Positions 6,928-13,224 of a stretch of 13,750 nt of DNA are shown here, piece by piece. Numbering within the stretch: the stretch's first letter is position 1; every line of letters starts with the position of its first letter. The notes under the pieces are model-generated. The model did no database searches. It was given only the letters and a program-made list of their open reading frames with translations, and was not told the origin of the DNA. Made by a program: the position numbers and the translations under genes. This stretch comes from Fimbriimonadaceae bacterium (GTDB lineage: Bacteria; Armatimonadota; Fimbriimonadia; Fimbriimonadales; Fimbriimonadaceae). The stretch covers positions 1-13,750 of the forward strand of contig JANWJY010000176.1 in the NCBI GenBank assembly GCA_025451715.1, written 5' to 3'.

Positions 6928-7577
6928 AACCGATGTTCGCGCCTTCGATCCTCTCCTGCGACCCTTCGCAGTTCCGCCCCGCGGTGAAAGAGATCCTCGA
7001 GTCAAGCGTTGACTGGCTGCACTTTGACGTGATGGACGGGCAGTTCGTCCCTCCGATCACGTTCGGTGCCGACCTCGTGAAGTCGCTCCGTACTCTCGGC
7101 GACGCGCAGTTCGAGGCCCACCTGATGACGGAAACCCCGGACGCGCACTTCGACGCGTTCATCGCGGCGGGTTGTACGCGCGTGATCTTCCACGCCGAGG
7201 CGACGCACCACGCGCACCGGCTCTGCCAGGCGCTGCACGAACGGGACGTGCAGGCGGGGGTGGCGATCAACCCTGCGACACCAGTCGACTGTCTTCTTCC
7301 ACTCGTGGGAACGATGGACCTCGCCCTCATCATGACCGTCAACCCCGGCTGGGGCGGACAACGGCTGATCGAAGAGTGCCTGCAAAAGGTGCGCGTGCTG
7401 CGCGAGACGGCACCGGCGTTGGACATCGAGGTCGACGGCGGGATCGATCCGACCACAATCGGTCGCGCTTGGGAGGCTGGCGCGAACGTTTTCGTGACGG
7501 GCAGCTACTTGATGCGCGCGCCGAGCGTCGCAGCGGGGCTTGATGAGCTGAGGGCTGCATGTTCCTCAAGATCCTGA
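6924..7577 (+). CDS. rpe: Ribulose-phosphate 3-epimerase
   Basis: Interconverts ribulose 5-phosphate and xylulose 5-phosphate in the pentose phosphate pathway. The 217-residue TIM barrel starts MKPMFAPSILSCD, as in the family. It shows LHFDVMDG with His33, Asp35 and catalytic Asp38, then EAHLM (His66), MTVNPGWGGQ (137-146), and DGGI (171-174, catalytic Asp171), followed by GANVFVTGS in the phosphate-binding region. AGGAG at 6909-6913 precedes ATG 6924, which overlaps the pseudokinase stop by 4 nt. In Bacillus and relatives rpe lies close downstream of the PASTA kinase prkC, so this neighbourhood is a recognisable remnant of that order. Its product and substrate feed the erythrose-4-phosphate and ribulose-5-phosphate needs of AroB and riboflavin synthesis, whose genes flank it. 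Confidence 0.96.
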   Translation: MKPMFAPSILSCDPSQFRPAVKEILESSVDWLHFDVMDGQFVPPITFGADLVKSLRTLGDAQFEAHLMTETPDAHFDAFIAAGCTRVIFHAEATHHAHRLCQALHERDVQAGVAINPATPVDCLLPLVGTMDLALIMTVNPGWGGQRLIEECLQKVRVLRETAPALDIEVDGGIDPTTIGRAWEAGANVFVTGSYLMRAPSVAAGLDELRAACSSRS

Positions 7578-7849
7578 CGAGCGCGTTCGTCCTGTGTGGA
7601 CTCGTGATGGTGTTCGCGACCCCCTACGTCCTTGCGCAAAAGCCGCCCGACTCAGACAAGCTCGAGCTTGCGCAGTATGGCGCCCGCGTTTTGTTGTTCT
7701 TCGGTCTGACCTGCTTCGTGTGGATCGGTGCGGCGACGTGCGCTGTAATCCTCTTGCGGAGGGCGCGGATCGAGTTTATCGAGGATCAAGGCGAAAACAT
7801 CAAGGGACTCATTGAGGGCACGCTGCACGACCATGAGCGAAAGGACTGA
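7559..7849 (+). CDS. Small two-helix membrane protein with charged cytoplasmic tail, function unknown
   Basis: A 96-residue protein with two hydrophobic segments, about 5-26 and 43-66. A short polar loop (QKPPDSDKLE) lies between them, then Arg-Arg-Ala-Arg after the second helix and a polar tail of about 25 residues ('FIEDQGENIKGLIEG'). The positive charges suggest both ends are cytoplasmic. ATG 7559 lies inside the end of rpe (19-nt overlap), with a GAGGG just upstream. The gene overlaps ribD by 17 nt. No family is recognised. It has the same helix-loop-helix plan as the small protein before the pseudokinase, but I see no convincing sequence similarity between them. Confidence 0.75.
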   Translation: MFLKILTSAFVLCGLVMVFATPYVLAQKPPDSDKLELAQYGARVLLFFGLTCFVWIGAATCAVILLRRARIEFIEDQGENIKGLIEGTLHDHERKD

Positions 7850-8882
7850 GACCATGTCCCGCGCGATCGAGCTCTCTCGTCGCGGCTATCCGGCTCCAAA
7901 CCCCCACGTCGGTTGTGTCATTGTGCGGGATGGAGAGATGGTTGGCGAAGGCTGGCACGACTTCGCCGGCGGGCCGCACGCCGAAGCCATGGCACTGGCG
8001 ATCGCAGGCGCGCGCGCGCTCGGCGCAGACCTCTACTGCACGCTCGAGCCGTGCAACCACGAGGGCCGGACCGGTCCGTGCACGCACGCGATCATCCAAG
8101 CCGGAGTCGCGCGTGTGTTCGTCGCTGTGCGAGACCCGAACACGAAGGCGAGCGGCGGGATCGAAGCGCTTGTCAAGGCTGGAATCGCGTGCGACGTCGG
8201 CATTCTTGAAGAGGAGGCCCGCGTCGCCAACGAGGTGTACCTCACGGCGATTGAGCGCGAACGGCCCTATGTGGTCGTGAAATCGGCGACGACCTCCGAC
8301 GGGTTCATCGCCCGCACCGACGGCACGAGCAAGTGGATCACAGGCGAGGAAGCGAGGGCAGTGGGACACCGCCTGCGCGCCGACATGGGTTGTGTCCTAG
8401 TCGGGAGGGTGACGGTCGAAAGGGACGACCCGCAGCTCACAGCGCGTGTGCCGGGCATCGTCAACCAGCCGCTGCGCGCCGTCTTGGACCCGCGTGCCGT
8501 ACTGCCGAGCACGCACAGGGTGTTCTCCGACGGCGGGCCAACCGTGCGCTTTGTGAAGAAGGGTCTGACTCAAGAAGAGTACGACGTCGAAGTCGAGACT
8601 GGGCCCGAAGGGTTCGTCCTCAAGCAGGTCCTTGGCGCGCTCTTCGAACGCGGCATGATCGGTGTGCTCGTCGAGGGCGGCGGAGAGACCGCGGCCGCGT
8701 TCCTGCGAAAGGGGCTCGTCGACCGCATCGAGCGGTTCACCTCACCGCATTCGTTCGGCACGGGCCATCCCTGGCTGGGGAGTAGCGCCCCTGAATTGAA
8801 GCTGAAAAAGGTCGCTGAAGAGAGGCTCGGAGAAGACCTCCATGAGACTTTTCTCGTTCTCGGTGGAACAAACCGCCCCTGA
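7833..8882 (+). CDS. ribD: Bifunctional riboflavin deaminase/reductase RibD
   Basis: Performs two steps of riboflavin synthesis: deamination of the pyrimidine from GTP cyclohydrolase II, then NADPH-dependent reduction of the ribose chain. From ATG 7833 it is 349 residues. Deaminase part: NPHVGCVIV (23-31), HAE with zinc ligand His49 and Glu51, and Cys74/Cys83 in LEPCNHEGRTGPC. These positions match the Bacillus RibG ligands and support this start over ATG 7854, although 7854 has the nearer AAGGA. Reductase part: 'KSATTSDGFIA' (150-160), the TSKWITG turn, LRADMGCVLVG (181-191), and LVEGGGETAAAFL (279-291). It is the last gene of the overlapping operon. No other rib genes are in the window. It ends at a convergent junction with pdxT. 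Confidence 0.95.
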   Translation: MSERTETMSRAIELSRRGYPAPNPHVGCVIVRDGEMVGEGWHDFAGGPHAEAMALAIAGARALGADLYCTLEPCNHEGRTGPCTHAIIQAGVARVFVAVRDPNTKASGGIEALVKAGIACDVGILEEEARVANEVYLTAIERERPYVVVKSATTSDGFIARTDGTSKWITGEEARAVGHRLRADMGCVLVGRVTVERDDPQLTARVPGIVNQPLRAVLDPRAVLPSTHRVFSDGGPTVRFVKKGLTQEEYDVEVETGPEGFVLKQVLGALFERGMIGVLVEGGGETAAAFLRKGLVDRIERFTSPHSFGTGHPWLGSSAPELKLKKVAEERLGEDLHETFLVLGGTNRP

Positions 8883-8931
8883 CTCAGGTCGAACGATGTA
8901 ACAGAAGGTCAGCTTCTCATAAACTGACACC

Positions 8932-8962
8932 GGCCCTGAATCCGCGCCCTCGGATCAGGGCC
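8932..8962. terminator. Stable hairpin in the ribD/pdxT convergent gap
   Basis: GGCCCTG (8932-8938) pairs with CAGGGCC (8956-8962), and ATCCG (8940-8944) with CGGAT (8951-8955), giving 12 bp with one bulged A and a 6-nt loop. It sits between two convergent genes and works from either strand, but neither side has a T tract. It is probably a transcript 3'-end stabiliser or factor-assisted terminator. A smaller hairpin, AGAAG/CTTCT, lies at 8903-8917. Confidence 0.55.
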
Positions 8963-8963
8963 A

Positions 8964-9527
8964 TTACCATTTCATGAACCACTCGTGCAGCCGCGTGTCG
9001 TCGGTGAGCTCCGGATGGAACGACGTGCCGAGCAGGTTGCCTTGCCTCACCGCAACGGTCGCGCCCTCGTACTCCGCGAGCATCTCGACGCCCTTGCCGC
9101 ACCGAACGACGATCGGTGCTCGGATGAATACGCCGGTCACCGGTTGGTCAAACCCTTTCATGCACACTTCGTCCTCGAACGAGTGCACCTGTGCGCCGAA
9201 CGCGTTGCGGCGCACAGTCACGTCGAGCAAGCCAAGCCTGTACTGGTCGTACGCCTCGACCTCCTTCGCCATCAGGATCATGCCCATGCAAGTGCCCCAG
9301 AGCGGCATGCCCGCCTTTGCGCGCTCCTCGATCGCAGCGCCGAGACCGAACCGTTGCATCAGCTTGCCCACGGTCGTGCTCTCACCGCCGGGGATGACGG
9401 CGCGATCGACTTCAGCGAGCTGCTCGGGCGACTTGACGAAGTGCACGGCCGCGCCGCACTTCTCGAACGCGCGCGCGTGCTTCTCAAAGTCGCCCTGTAT
9501 CGCGACGATCCCGACTGTCCGTCCCAC
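8964..9527 (-). CDS. pdxT: Pyridoxal 5'-phosphate synthase glutaminase subunit PdxT
   Basis: Glutaminase partner of PdxS; it releases ammonia for de novo PLP synthesis. The 187-residue protein starts at GTG 9527 (MGRTVGIVAIQGD). It has PGGESTT (46-52), the nucleophile Cys80 in GTCMGMI, RNAFGAQ (107-113), and the His171/Glu173 pair in SFHPELT. Most family members have Ala where Met81 follows the nucleophile; the triad itself is complete. No Shine-Dalgarno is visible. TAAACT at 9540-9535 (its TAA is the stop of the gene before) lies 7 nt before the GTG and may be the -10 of a leaderless transcript. The usual partner pdxS is not adjacent. It lies 10 nt after the phosphoesterase gene. Confidence 0.95.
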   Translation of the reverse strand: MGRTVGIVAIQGDFEKHARAFEKCGAAVHFVKSPEQLAEVDRAVIPGGESTTVGKLMQRFGLGAAIEERAKAGMPLWGTCMGMILMAKEVEAYDQYRLGLLDVTVRRNAFGAQVHSFEDEVCMKGFDQPVTGVFIRAPIVVRCGKGVEMLAEYEGATVAVRQGNLLGTSFHPELTDDTRLHEWFMKW

Positions 9528-9534
9528 GTTTGAG

Positions 9535-9540
9535 AGTTTA
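9535..9540 (-). promoter_or_regulatory. Possible leaderless -10 box for pdxT
   Basis: TAAACT on the minus strand ends 7 nt before the GTG start of pdxT. No Shine-Dalgarno exists, so transcription starting at the GTG would give a leaderless mRNA. No -35 is visible. The first three bases are also the phosphoesterase stop codon, so the match could be coincidental. Confidence 0.35.
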
Positions 9541-10518
9541 CAGGGGCACGGCTGCGCGGCCCGGGATTCGGACTCGCCGGCCGACGATCTTGGGCACGAA
9601 GTGGGCTGCGTCGGGCACGCCGCGCTCAGATGGGGTCGGCGGCACCCACTGCGCGTCGCGCCCTTCGAGCACGATCTCGTCGTCTGTCACGGTGACGAAG
9701 CCGAACAGAGACCTGTCGTAGTGAGCCATGCGACCGAACTCGCCGCCGACCCAGAGGTACGAGGAGCTGTTCACCCGGAAGTAGTGCACGCCGCGCCGCT
9801 CCTCATAGCCGTCGTCGTGGTGGTGTCCCTGGAAGCAGCCGACCACCTTGCCAAACCCGGCGCGGCGGTTCGCCTCTTCGATGACCGCGCGTACGCGGTG
9901 ACGGTTACCGCACGTCCCACCCTTGTACGTTTCGTCGATCGGCTGGTGCACGAACACGACCGTCTGACTCTTTGTCGCGTGCAGGTCCGAGGCGAACCAG
10001 TCGAGCTGTTCGTCGTCGCAGTGCGAATCCGTCCCGCCCGCCGCCTGGAAATAGTTTCCGTCCGCATACGGGACGAACTTGCGGTCCTGGTAAATGTTGT
10101 TCGCATCGAGCACGACGAAGTGAAAATGGCCAGCGTCGAACGAGTAGTAACGTCCCGGCACCTGCCACAGATCGACCGCGTGCTCCTTCGAGCCCATGTC
10201 CATGTCGTGGTTGCCGAGCACGCCGTGCCGCGGCCCGCGGTATTGCATCCAGGTGTTGAGGAACCCTCTCGCCGCTCGCACGGGGTGGTTGAAGTCGCCG
10301 AGCTGGACGATGAAGTCGAGCTCTCGCTTAGACGCTTCCTCGACGAACACCTCCAGCCGCTGCTCGGTGTCGAGAGCGAGCCCGTGGTGGACGTCGGCGA
10401 CGATCCCAAACCTAGTCGGGCCGGGAGGGCGAGCGTCCCCGAGAGCAGTGAAGGGCGCCGCGACCAGCCCCGCGCCCATCCCCAGAACCTCTCGCCGCGA
10501 GTATCGAGTCCGCCCCAT
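9538..10518 (-). CDS. Tat-exported calcineurin-like metallophosphoesterase
   Basis: A 326-residue binuclear-metal phosphoesterase. ATG 10518 is chosen because it puts a twin-arginine signal at the N-terminus (SRREVLGMGAGLVAA, residues 7-21); the longer open frame would run into the divergent arginase gene. The metallophosphatase motifs appear in order: DVH (42-44), GDFN (74-77), GNHD (102-105), His191 in VFVHQP, and GHHH (231-234). The mature enzyme should act outside the cytoplasm on a phosphoester or phosphodiester, but the substrate cannot be told from sequence. It is the first gene of a two-gene unit with pdxT, with no obvious functional link. Fold and export route are well supported. Confidence 0.9.
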   Translation of the reverse strand: MGRTRYSRREVLGMGAGLVAAPFTALGDARPPGPTRFGIVADVHHGLALDTEQRLEVFVEEASKRELDFIVQLGDFNHPVRAARGFLNTWMQYRGPRHGVLGNHDMDMGSKEHAVDLWQVPGRYYSFDAGHFHFVVLDANNIYQDRKFVPYADGNYFQAAGGTDSHCDDEQLDWFASDLHATKSQTVVFVHQPIDETYKGGTCGNRHRVRAVIEEANRRAGFGKVVGCFQGHHHDDGYEERRGVHYFRVNSSSYLWVGGEFGRMAHYDRSLFGFVTVTDDEIVLEGRDAQWVPPTPSERGVPDAAHFVPKIVGRRVRIPGRAAVPL

Positions 10519-10525
10519 CGCCAGC

Positions 10526-10554
10526 CTGACTCTACCCGCCTCACAAAGTACACT
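10526..10554 (+). promoter_or_regulatory. Promoter of the arginase gene, probably leaderless
   Basis: CTGACT at 10526-10531 as a -35, a 17-nt spacer, and TACACT at 10549-10554 as a -10. Only 7 nt separate the -10 from ATG 10562, so transcription would start at or next to the start codon. No Shine-Dalgarno is present. The -35 overlaps the -10 candidate of the divergent gene. Confidence 0.5.
10529..10534 (-). promoter_or_regulatory. Possible -10 box of the metallophosphoesterase gene
   Basis: On the minus strand TAGAGT ends 10 nt before ATG 10518, within a 43-bp divergent intergenic region. It would give a very short leader. It overlaps the arginase -35, so the two promoters could not both be occupied at once. 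Confidence 0.3.
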
Positions 10555-10561
10555 CGCCTCA

Positions 10562-11527
10562 ATGATCCAGCTCGTCGACGCACCATTCGATCTCTGCGGC
10601 AGACGCATCGGTACCCGCCTCGGGCCGGTCGCGATTCGGCTCTGCGGCCTCGTCCCGGGTTTGATGCGGTTGGGCTACAAGGTCTCGGACGGAACCGCGA
10701 CCGTCGACAAGCTCGACTCTTGGACGCCGGCAGACAACGAGGAGAAGTTCAAGCGGGCCAACGCCGTGTATGTGCACACCCGCGACCGGGTCAGTGAGGC
10801 AATTAAGAAGGGGGACACCCCCATCGTCCTCGGTGGCGACCACAGTATCGCGATCGGTAGCATCGCGGGCGCTCTAAAACTCTACAAGTCGGAGCTCGCA
10901 GTCCTGTGGATCGACGCCCACGTCGACATCAACACGCCGGAGGTCTCGCCGTCCGGAAACCTCCACGGAATGCCGCTTGCGGCGCTCGCCGGCCTCGCAA
11001 CGAAATCCAAGGGCGAAATGAGGGTGCAATGGGAGCGTCTCGACAAGATCATTGGGAAGAACAAACTCGACCCGAAAAAGCTGGCGTGGCTCGGGCTGCG
11101 CGACGTGGACAAGGGCGAGGTCATGAACCTCAAGCGCGTAAAGGGCACGCTCCCACTGACGATGCAAGACGTTGACGTCCTCGGCGCGACGGGCGCGCTT
11201 GAAAAGGTCTTCAAGCACTTCCAGAAGGCGGGCGCAAAGGCCGGGTGGGTCAGCTTCGACGTCGACTGTCTCGATCCCGTGTTCGCCCCCGGGACCGGCA
11301 CGGCGGTGAGAGGAGGGTTCACTTTCCGCGAGGGACACCTCATCGCGGAGACCCTGCATACATACTTCAAGAAGGGCCTGCTCAAGCTCGCGGGGCTCGA
11401 CATCGTCGAGGTCAACCCACTCGCCGACACCAACAACGAGACCGCCAACGTCGCGATGGAGTGGGCGCTCAGCTTCTTCGGCAAGACGATTCTGCATCCC
11501 GAGGACCCCGGCAGGACCGAGCGGTAG
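10562..11527 (+). CDS. rocF: Arginase
   Basis: Hydrolyses L-arginine to ornithine and urea using two Mn ions. From ATG 10562 it is 321 residues. The ureohydrolase motifs and metal ligands are complete: GGDHS (His94), DAHVD (Asp118, His120, Asp122), and FDVDCLDP (Asp233, Asp235). SPSGN (129-133) and the following HGMPL (His135) are characteristic of arginase rather than agmatinase, as is 'TAVRGGFTFREG'; Glu283 in VEVNP is the conserved substrate-side Glu. The open frame continues upstream, but that part is the antisense of the phosphoesterase gene. A candidate promoter ends 7 nt before the start. It is followed 11 nt later by kdsD, so they may share a transcript. Confidence 0.9.
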   Translation: MIQLVDAPFDLCGRRIGTRLGPVAIRLCGLVPGLMRLGYKVSDGTATVDKLDSWTPADNEEKFKRANAVYVHTRDRVSEAIKKGDTPIVLGGDHSIAIGSIAGALKLYKSELAVLWIDAHVDINTPEVSPSGNLHGMPLAALAGLATKSKGEMRVQWERLDKIIGKNKLDPKKLAWLGLRDVDKGEVMNLKRVKGTLPLTMQDVDVLGATGALEKVFKHFQKAGAKAGWVSFDVDCLDPVFAPGTGTAVRGGFTFREGHLIAETLHTYFKKGLLKLAGLDIVEVNPLADTNNETANVAMEWALSFFGKTILHPEDPGRTER

Positions 11528-11530
11528 ACT
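11525..11530 (+). promoter_or_regulatory. Possible internal leaderless -10 box for kdsD
   Basis: TAGACT begins at the arginase stop codon and ends 8 nt before ATG 11539. The kdsD start has no Shine-Dalgarno. No clear -35 is seen 17 nt upstream, so this is supported only by the resemblance to the boxes before arginase and pdxT. Confidence 0.3.
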
Positions 11531-11538
11531 CACCCAGA

Positions 11539-12501
11539 ATGTCGCTCGACACGCTCCGAAGAGTGCTCAAAGAAGAGGCAGAGGCCGTCAGCACCTTGGC
11601 CGACAGACTCGACGACTCGTTCAAGAGAGCGATCGACATGATCGAGTCGTGCAAGGGGCGCGTCATCACGTGCGGCGTCGGCAAAAGCGGTCACGTCGCA
11701 AGAAAGACCGCAGGGACGCTCGCGAGCACCGGCACTCCGTCCTTGTTCCTCCACGCGGCAGAGGCGGTCCATGGCGACCTCGGAATGGTGACAGAGCGCG
11801 ACATCGTCCTGCTCTACACTTACAGCGGCGAGACAGACGAGATCGTCCGGCTGTTCCCATCGTTCAAGAACCTCAAGGCGAAGACTGTGTTGATCACGGG
11901 AAGACCTGACAGCAGCGCAGGGCGCGAAGCCGACGTCGTGCTTGACGTCCACGTCGACAAGGAGGCTTGTCCGAACAACCTCGCCCCGACGACCTCTACC
12001 ACCGTGATGATGGCCGTGAGCGACGCGCTCGCGGTCGCCGTGATGGAGCGCAGGTCGTTCACAAGCGACGACTTTGCGGTCTACCATCCGAGCGGCGCGC
12101 TGGGCAAGCGGCTCACGATGCGGGTGGCGGACGTGATGAGAAAGGGCGCAGACCTCGCGCTCGTCGTTCCCGCCATGCCGATCGTCGACGTCATGCACGC
12201 GATCACAAAGGCGGGTGCTGGCGCAGCGTGCGTCACAGGCCCGAACGGCGAGCTGGTAGGTTTCATTTCCGACGGCGACATCCGTAGGCACTTCGAAAGC
12301 AGCGACAACCCAAAACAGGCGACGGCGAAAGACATCATGAGCACGACCCCGGCCCGCATCGAGCCGGGCATGCTCGCCTTTGAAGCCCTCGAGGCCTTCC
12401 AGAACTACCCGAGAAAGATCGGCGAGATGCCTGTCGTCGAAAACGAAAGGGTCGTCGGCCTACTCATGCTCAAGGATCTGCTGCGAAGCGGGATCGTTTA
12501 A
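11539..12501 (+). CDS. kdsD: Arabinose-5-phosphate isomerase (KdsD/KpsF type)
   Basis: Converts ribulose 5-phosphate to arabinose 5-phosphate, the first step towards Kdo of lipopolysaccharide or capsule. The 320-residue protein has an N-terminal SIS sugar isomerase domain with CGVGKSGHVARK (45-56), 'HAAEAVHGDLGM' (72-83), YSGETDE (95-101), LAPTTSTT (148-155) and YHPSGALGKRL (182-192). Two CBS domains follow at about 198-255 (ending FISDGDIRRHF) and 262-320 (ending VVGLLMLKDLLRSG). The complete SIS-CBS-CBS order and length match the family. The start follows from the family N-terminus; the frame upstream is the arginase gene read out of frame. It lies 11 nt after arginase. Its presence suggests a Kdo-containing envelope, but no other kds gene is in the window. 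Confidence 0.94.
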   Translation: MSLDTLRRVLKEEAEAVSTLADRLDDSFKRAIDMIESCKGRVITCGVGKSGHVARKTAGTLASTGTPSLFLHAAEAVHGDLGMVTERDIVLLYTYSGETDEIVRLFPSFKNLKAKTVLITGRPDSSAGREADVVLDVHVDKEACPNNLAPTTSTTVMMAVSDALAVAVMERRSFTSDDFAVYHPSGALGKRLTMRVADVMRKGADLALVVPAMPIVDVMHAITKAGAGAACVTGPNGELVGFISDGDIRRHFESSDNPKQATAKDIMSTTPARIEPGMLAFEALEAFQNYPRKIGEMPVVENERVVGLLMLKDLLRSGIV

Positions 12502-12512
12502 AGCGAAACGGC

Positions 12513-12530
12513 CTCTGCCAAACAGCAGAG
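12513..12530. terminator. Hairpin between convergent kdsD and rpmA
   Basis: CTCTGC (12513-12518) pairs with GCAGAG (12525-12530) around a 6-nt loop, 11 nt after the kdsD stop. On the minus strand it is followed by a mildly T-rich stretch (CCGTTTCGCTTT), so it could serve rpmA-side transcripts better than kdsD. There is no perfect T tract on either side. Confidence 0.45.
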
Positions 12531-12549
12531 ACCGCTCATAAACTGGGAG

Positions 12550-12807
12550 TCAAGCTTGGTCTGCGTAAACGCTGACCCTTCGCTTCTTCTCCGGACCCTC
12601 GAACCGCACCAGCCCGTCGATCATCGCGAACAGAGTGTGGTCGTTTCCGATCCCGACGTTGCTGCCCGGGTGGAACTTCGTGCCGCGCTGGCGAACGATG
12701 ATCGAGCCGGCGCGCACCACCTGTCCGCCGGCGCGCTTGACGCCCAAACGGTTGGAGTTCGAGTCGCGGCCGTTCTTCGTCGATCCCTGTCCTTTCTTAT
12801 GTGCCAT
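12550..12807 (-). CDS. rpmA: 50S ribosomal protein L27
   Basis: An 85-residue large-subunit protein whose N-terminal tail reaches the peptidyl transferase centre. It starts MAHKKGQGSTKNGRDS and contains LGVKRAGGQ, 'IIVRQRGTKFHPG' and GNDHTLFA, all typical. It begins directly with Met-Ala-His, so it lacks the cleavable N-terminal extension of the Firmicutes form. The ATG follows the rplU stop with no gap; GGAGG inside the end of rplU serves as ribosome site. The obgE gene that often follows is absent, and the unit ends at the convergent junction with kdsD. Confidence 0.97.
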   Translation of the reverse strand: MAHKKGQGSTKNGRDSNSNRLGVKRAGGQVVRAGSIIVRQRGTKFHPGSNVGIGNDHTLFAMIDGLVRFEGPEKKRRVSVYADQA

Positions 12808-13125
12808 TTACTTTCCTCCAACCACGTCGATGATCCGGATCGTGGTCTGCGGCTGCCGGTGCCCCCAGCGCTTGCGAACGTTCTTTTTCGCCTTGTAGTT
12901 GAACGCGTTGATCTTCTTCGCCTTGCCCTGGCTGACGATCTCGGCCTTCACGATCGCGCCCGCAATGAACGGCGTTCCGATCTTGACAGCCTTGCCGTCG
13001 TGGACCATCACGACCTGCTCCAGGTCGAGCTTTGTTCCAGGCTCGCCCTCGAGCTTCTCGACGATGACAAGCCCGTTCTTCTCGGCCTTGATTTGCTTGC
13101 CTCCAGTCTTGACGATGGCGTACAT
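12808..13125 (-). CDS. rplU: 50S ribosomal protein L21
   Basis: A 105-residue large-subunit protein that binds 23S rRNA. ATG 13125 gives the family N-terminus MYAIVKTGGKQIKAEKNG; a GAGGAA ribosome site lies a few bases upstream. An open frame reaches further upstream to 13200 but would pass through the promoter. The C-terminal 'INAFNYKAKKNVRKRWGHRQ' block and the closing TTIRIIDVVGG are characteristic. It is the first gene of a two-gene unit with rpmA, which starts on the next base after its stop. Confidence 0.97.
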   Translation of the reverse strand: MYAIVKTGGKQIKAEKNGLVIVEKLEGEPGTKLDLEQVVMVHDGKAVKIGTPFIAGAIVKAEIVSQGKAKKINAFNYKAKKNVRKRWGHRQPQTTIRIIDVVGGK

Positions 13126-13170
13126 TGGGGTTCCTCGGTGCCTCGCGCACCAAAGGGCGGGCGGAAGGGA

Positions 13171-13200
13171 ATTATGGCACCCGTTAGGCCGGGGGGTCAA
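13171..13200 (-). promoter_or_regulatory. Promoter of rplU-rpmA
   Basis: On the minus strand, TTGACC (13200-13195) and CATAAT (13176-13171) are separated by 18 nt, each one base from the sigma-70 consensus. Transcription would start near 13164, giving a leader of about 40 nt before rplU. It lies between the GGDEF gene stop and rplU. Confidence 0.68.
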
Positions 13201-13224
13201 GCCATCCCTAGCCCAGTGGGCCCC

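Noticed and set aside
10196..10561. An N-terminal extension of arginase or a fused upstream domain
   Set aside because: The extension lies antisense to the phosphoesterase; family length and the promoter-like sequence before ATG 10562 support the shorter form.
8974..10797. A 607-codon open frame on the plus strand across pdxT and the phosphoesterase
   Set aside because: It is antisense to two genes with complete family motifs on the minus strand, its translation is low in recognisable pattern and rich in Arg, Pro and Ser, and long antisense frames are common in GC-rich DNA.
13205..13224. Short GCCCA/GGGC inverted repeat after the GGDEF gene
   Set aside because: The stem is only 4-5 bp with a 2-nt loop and no T tract, so I do not call a terminator.
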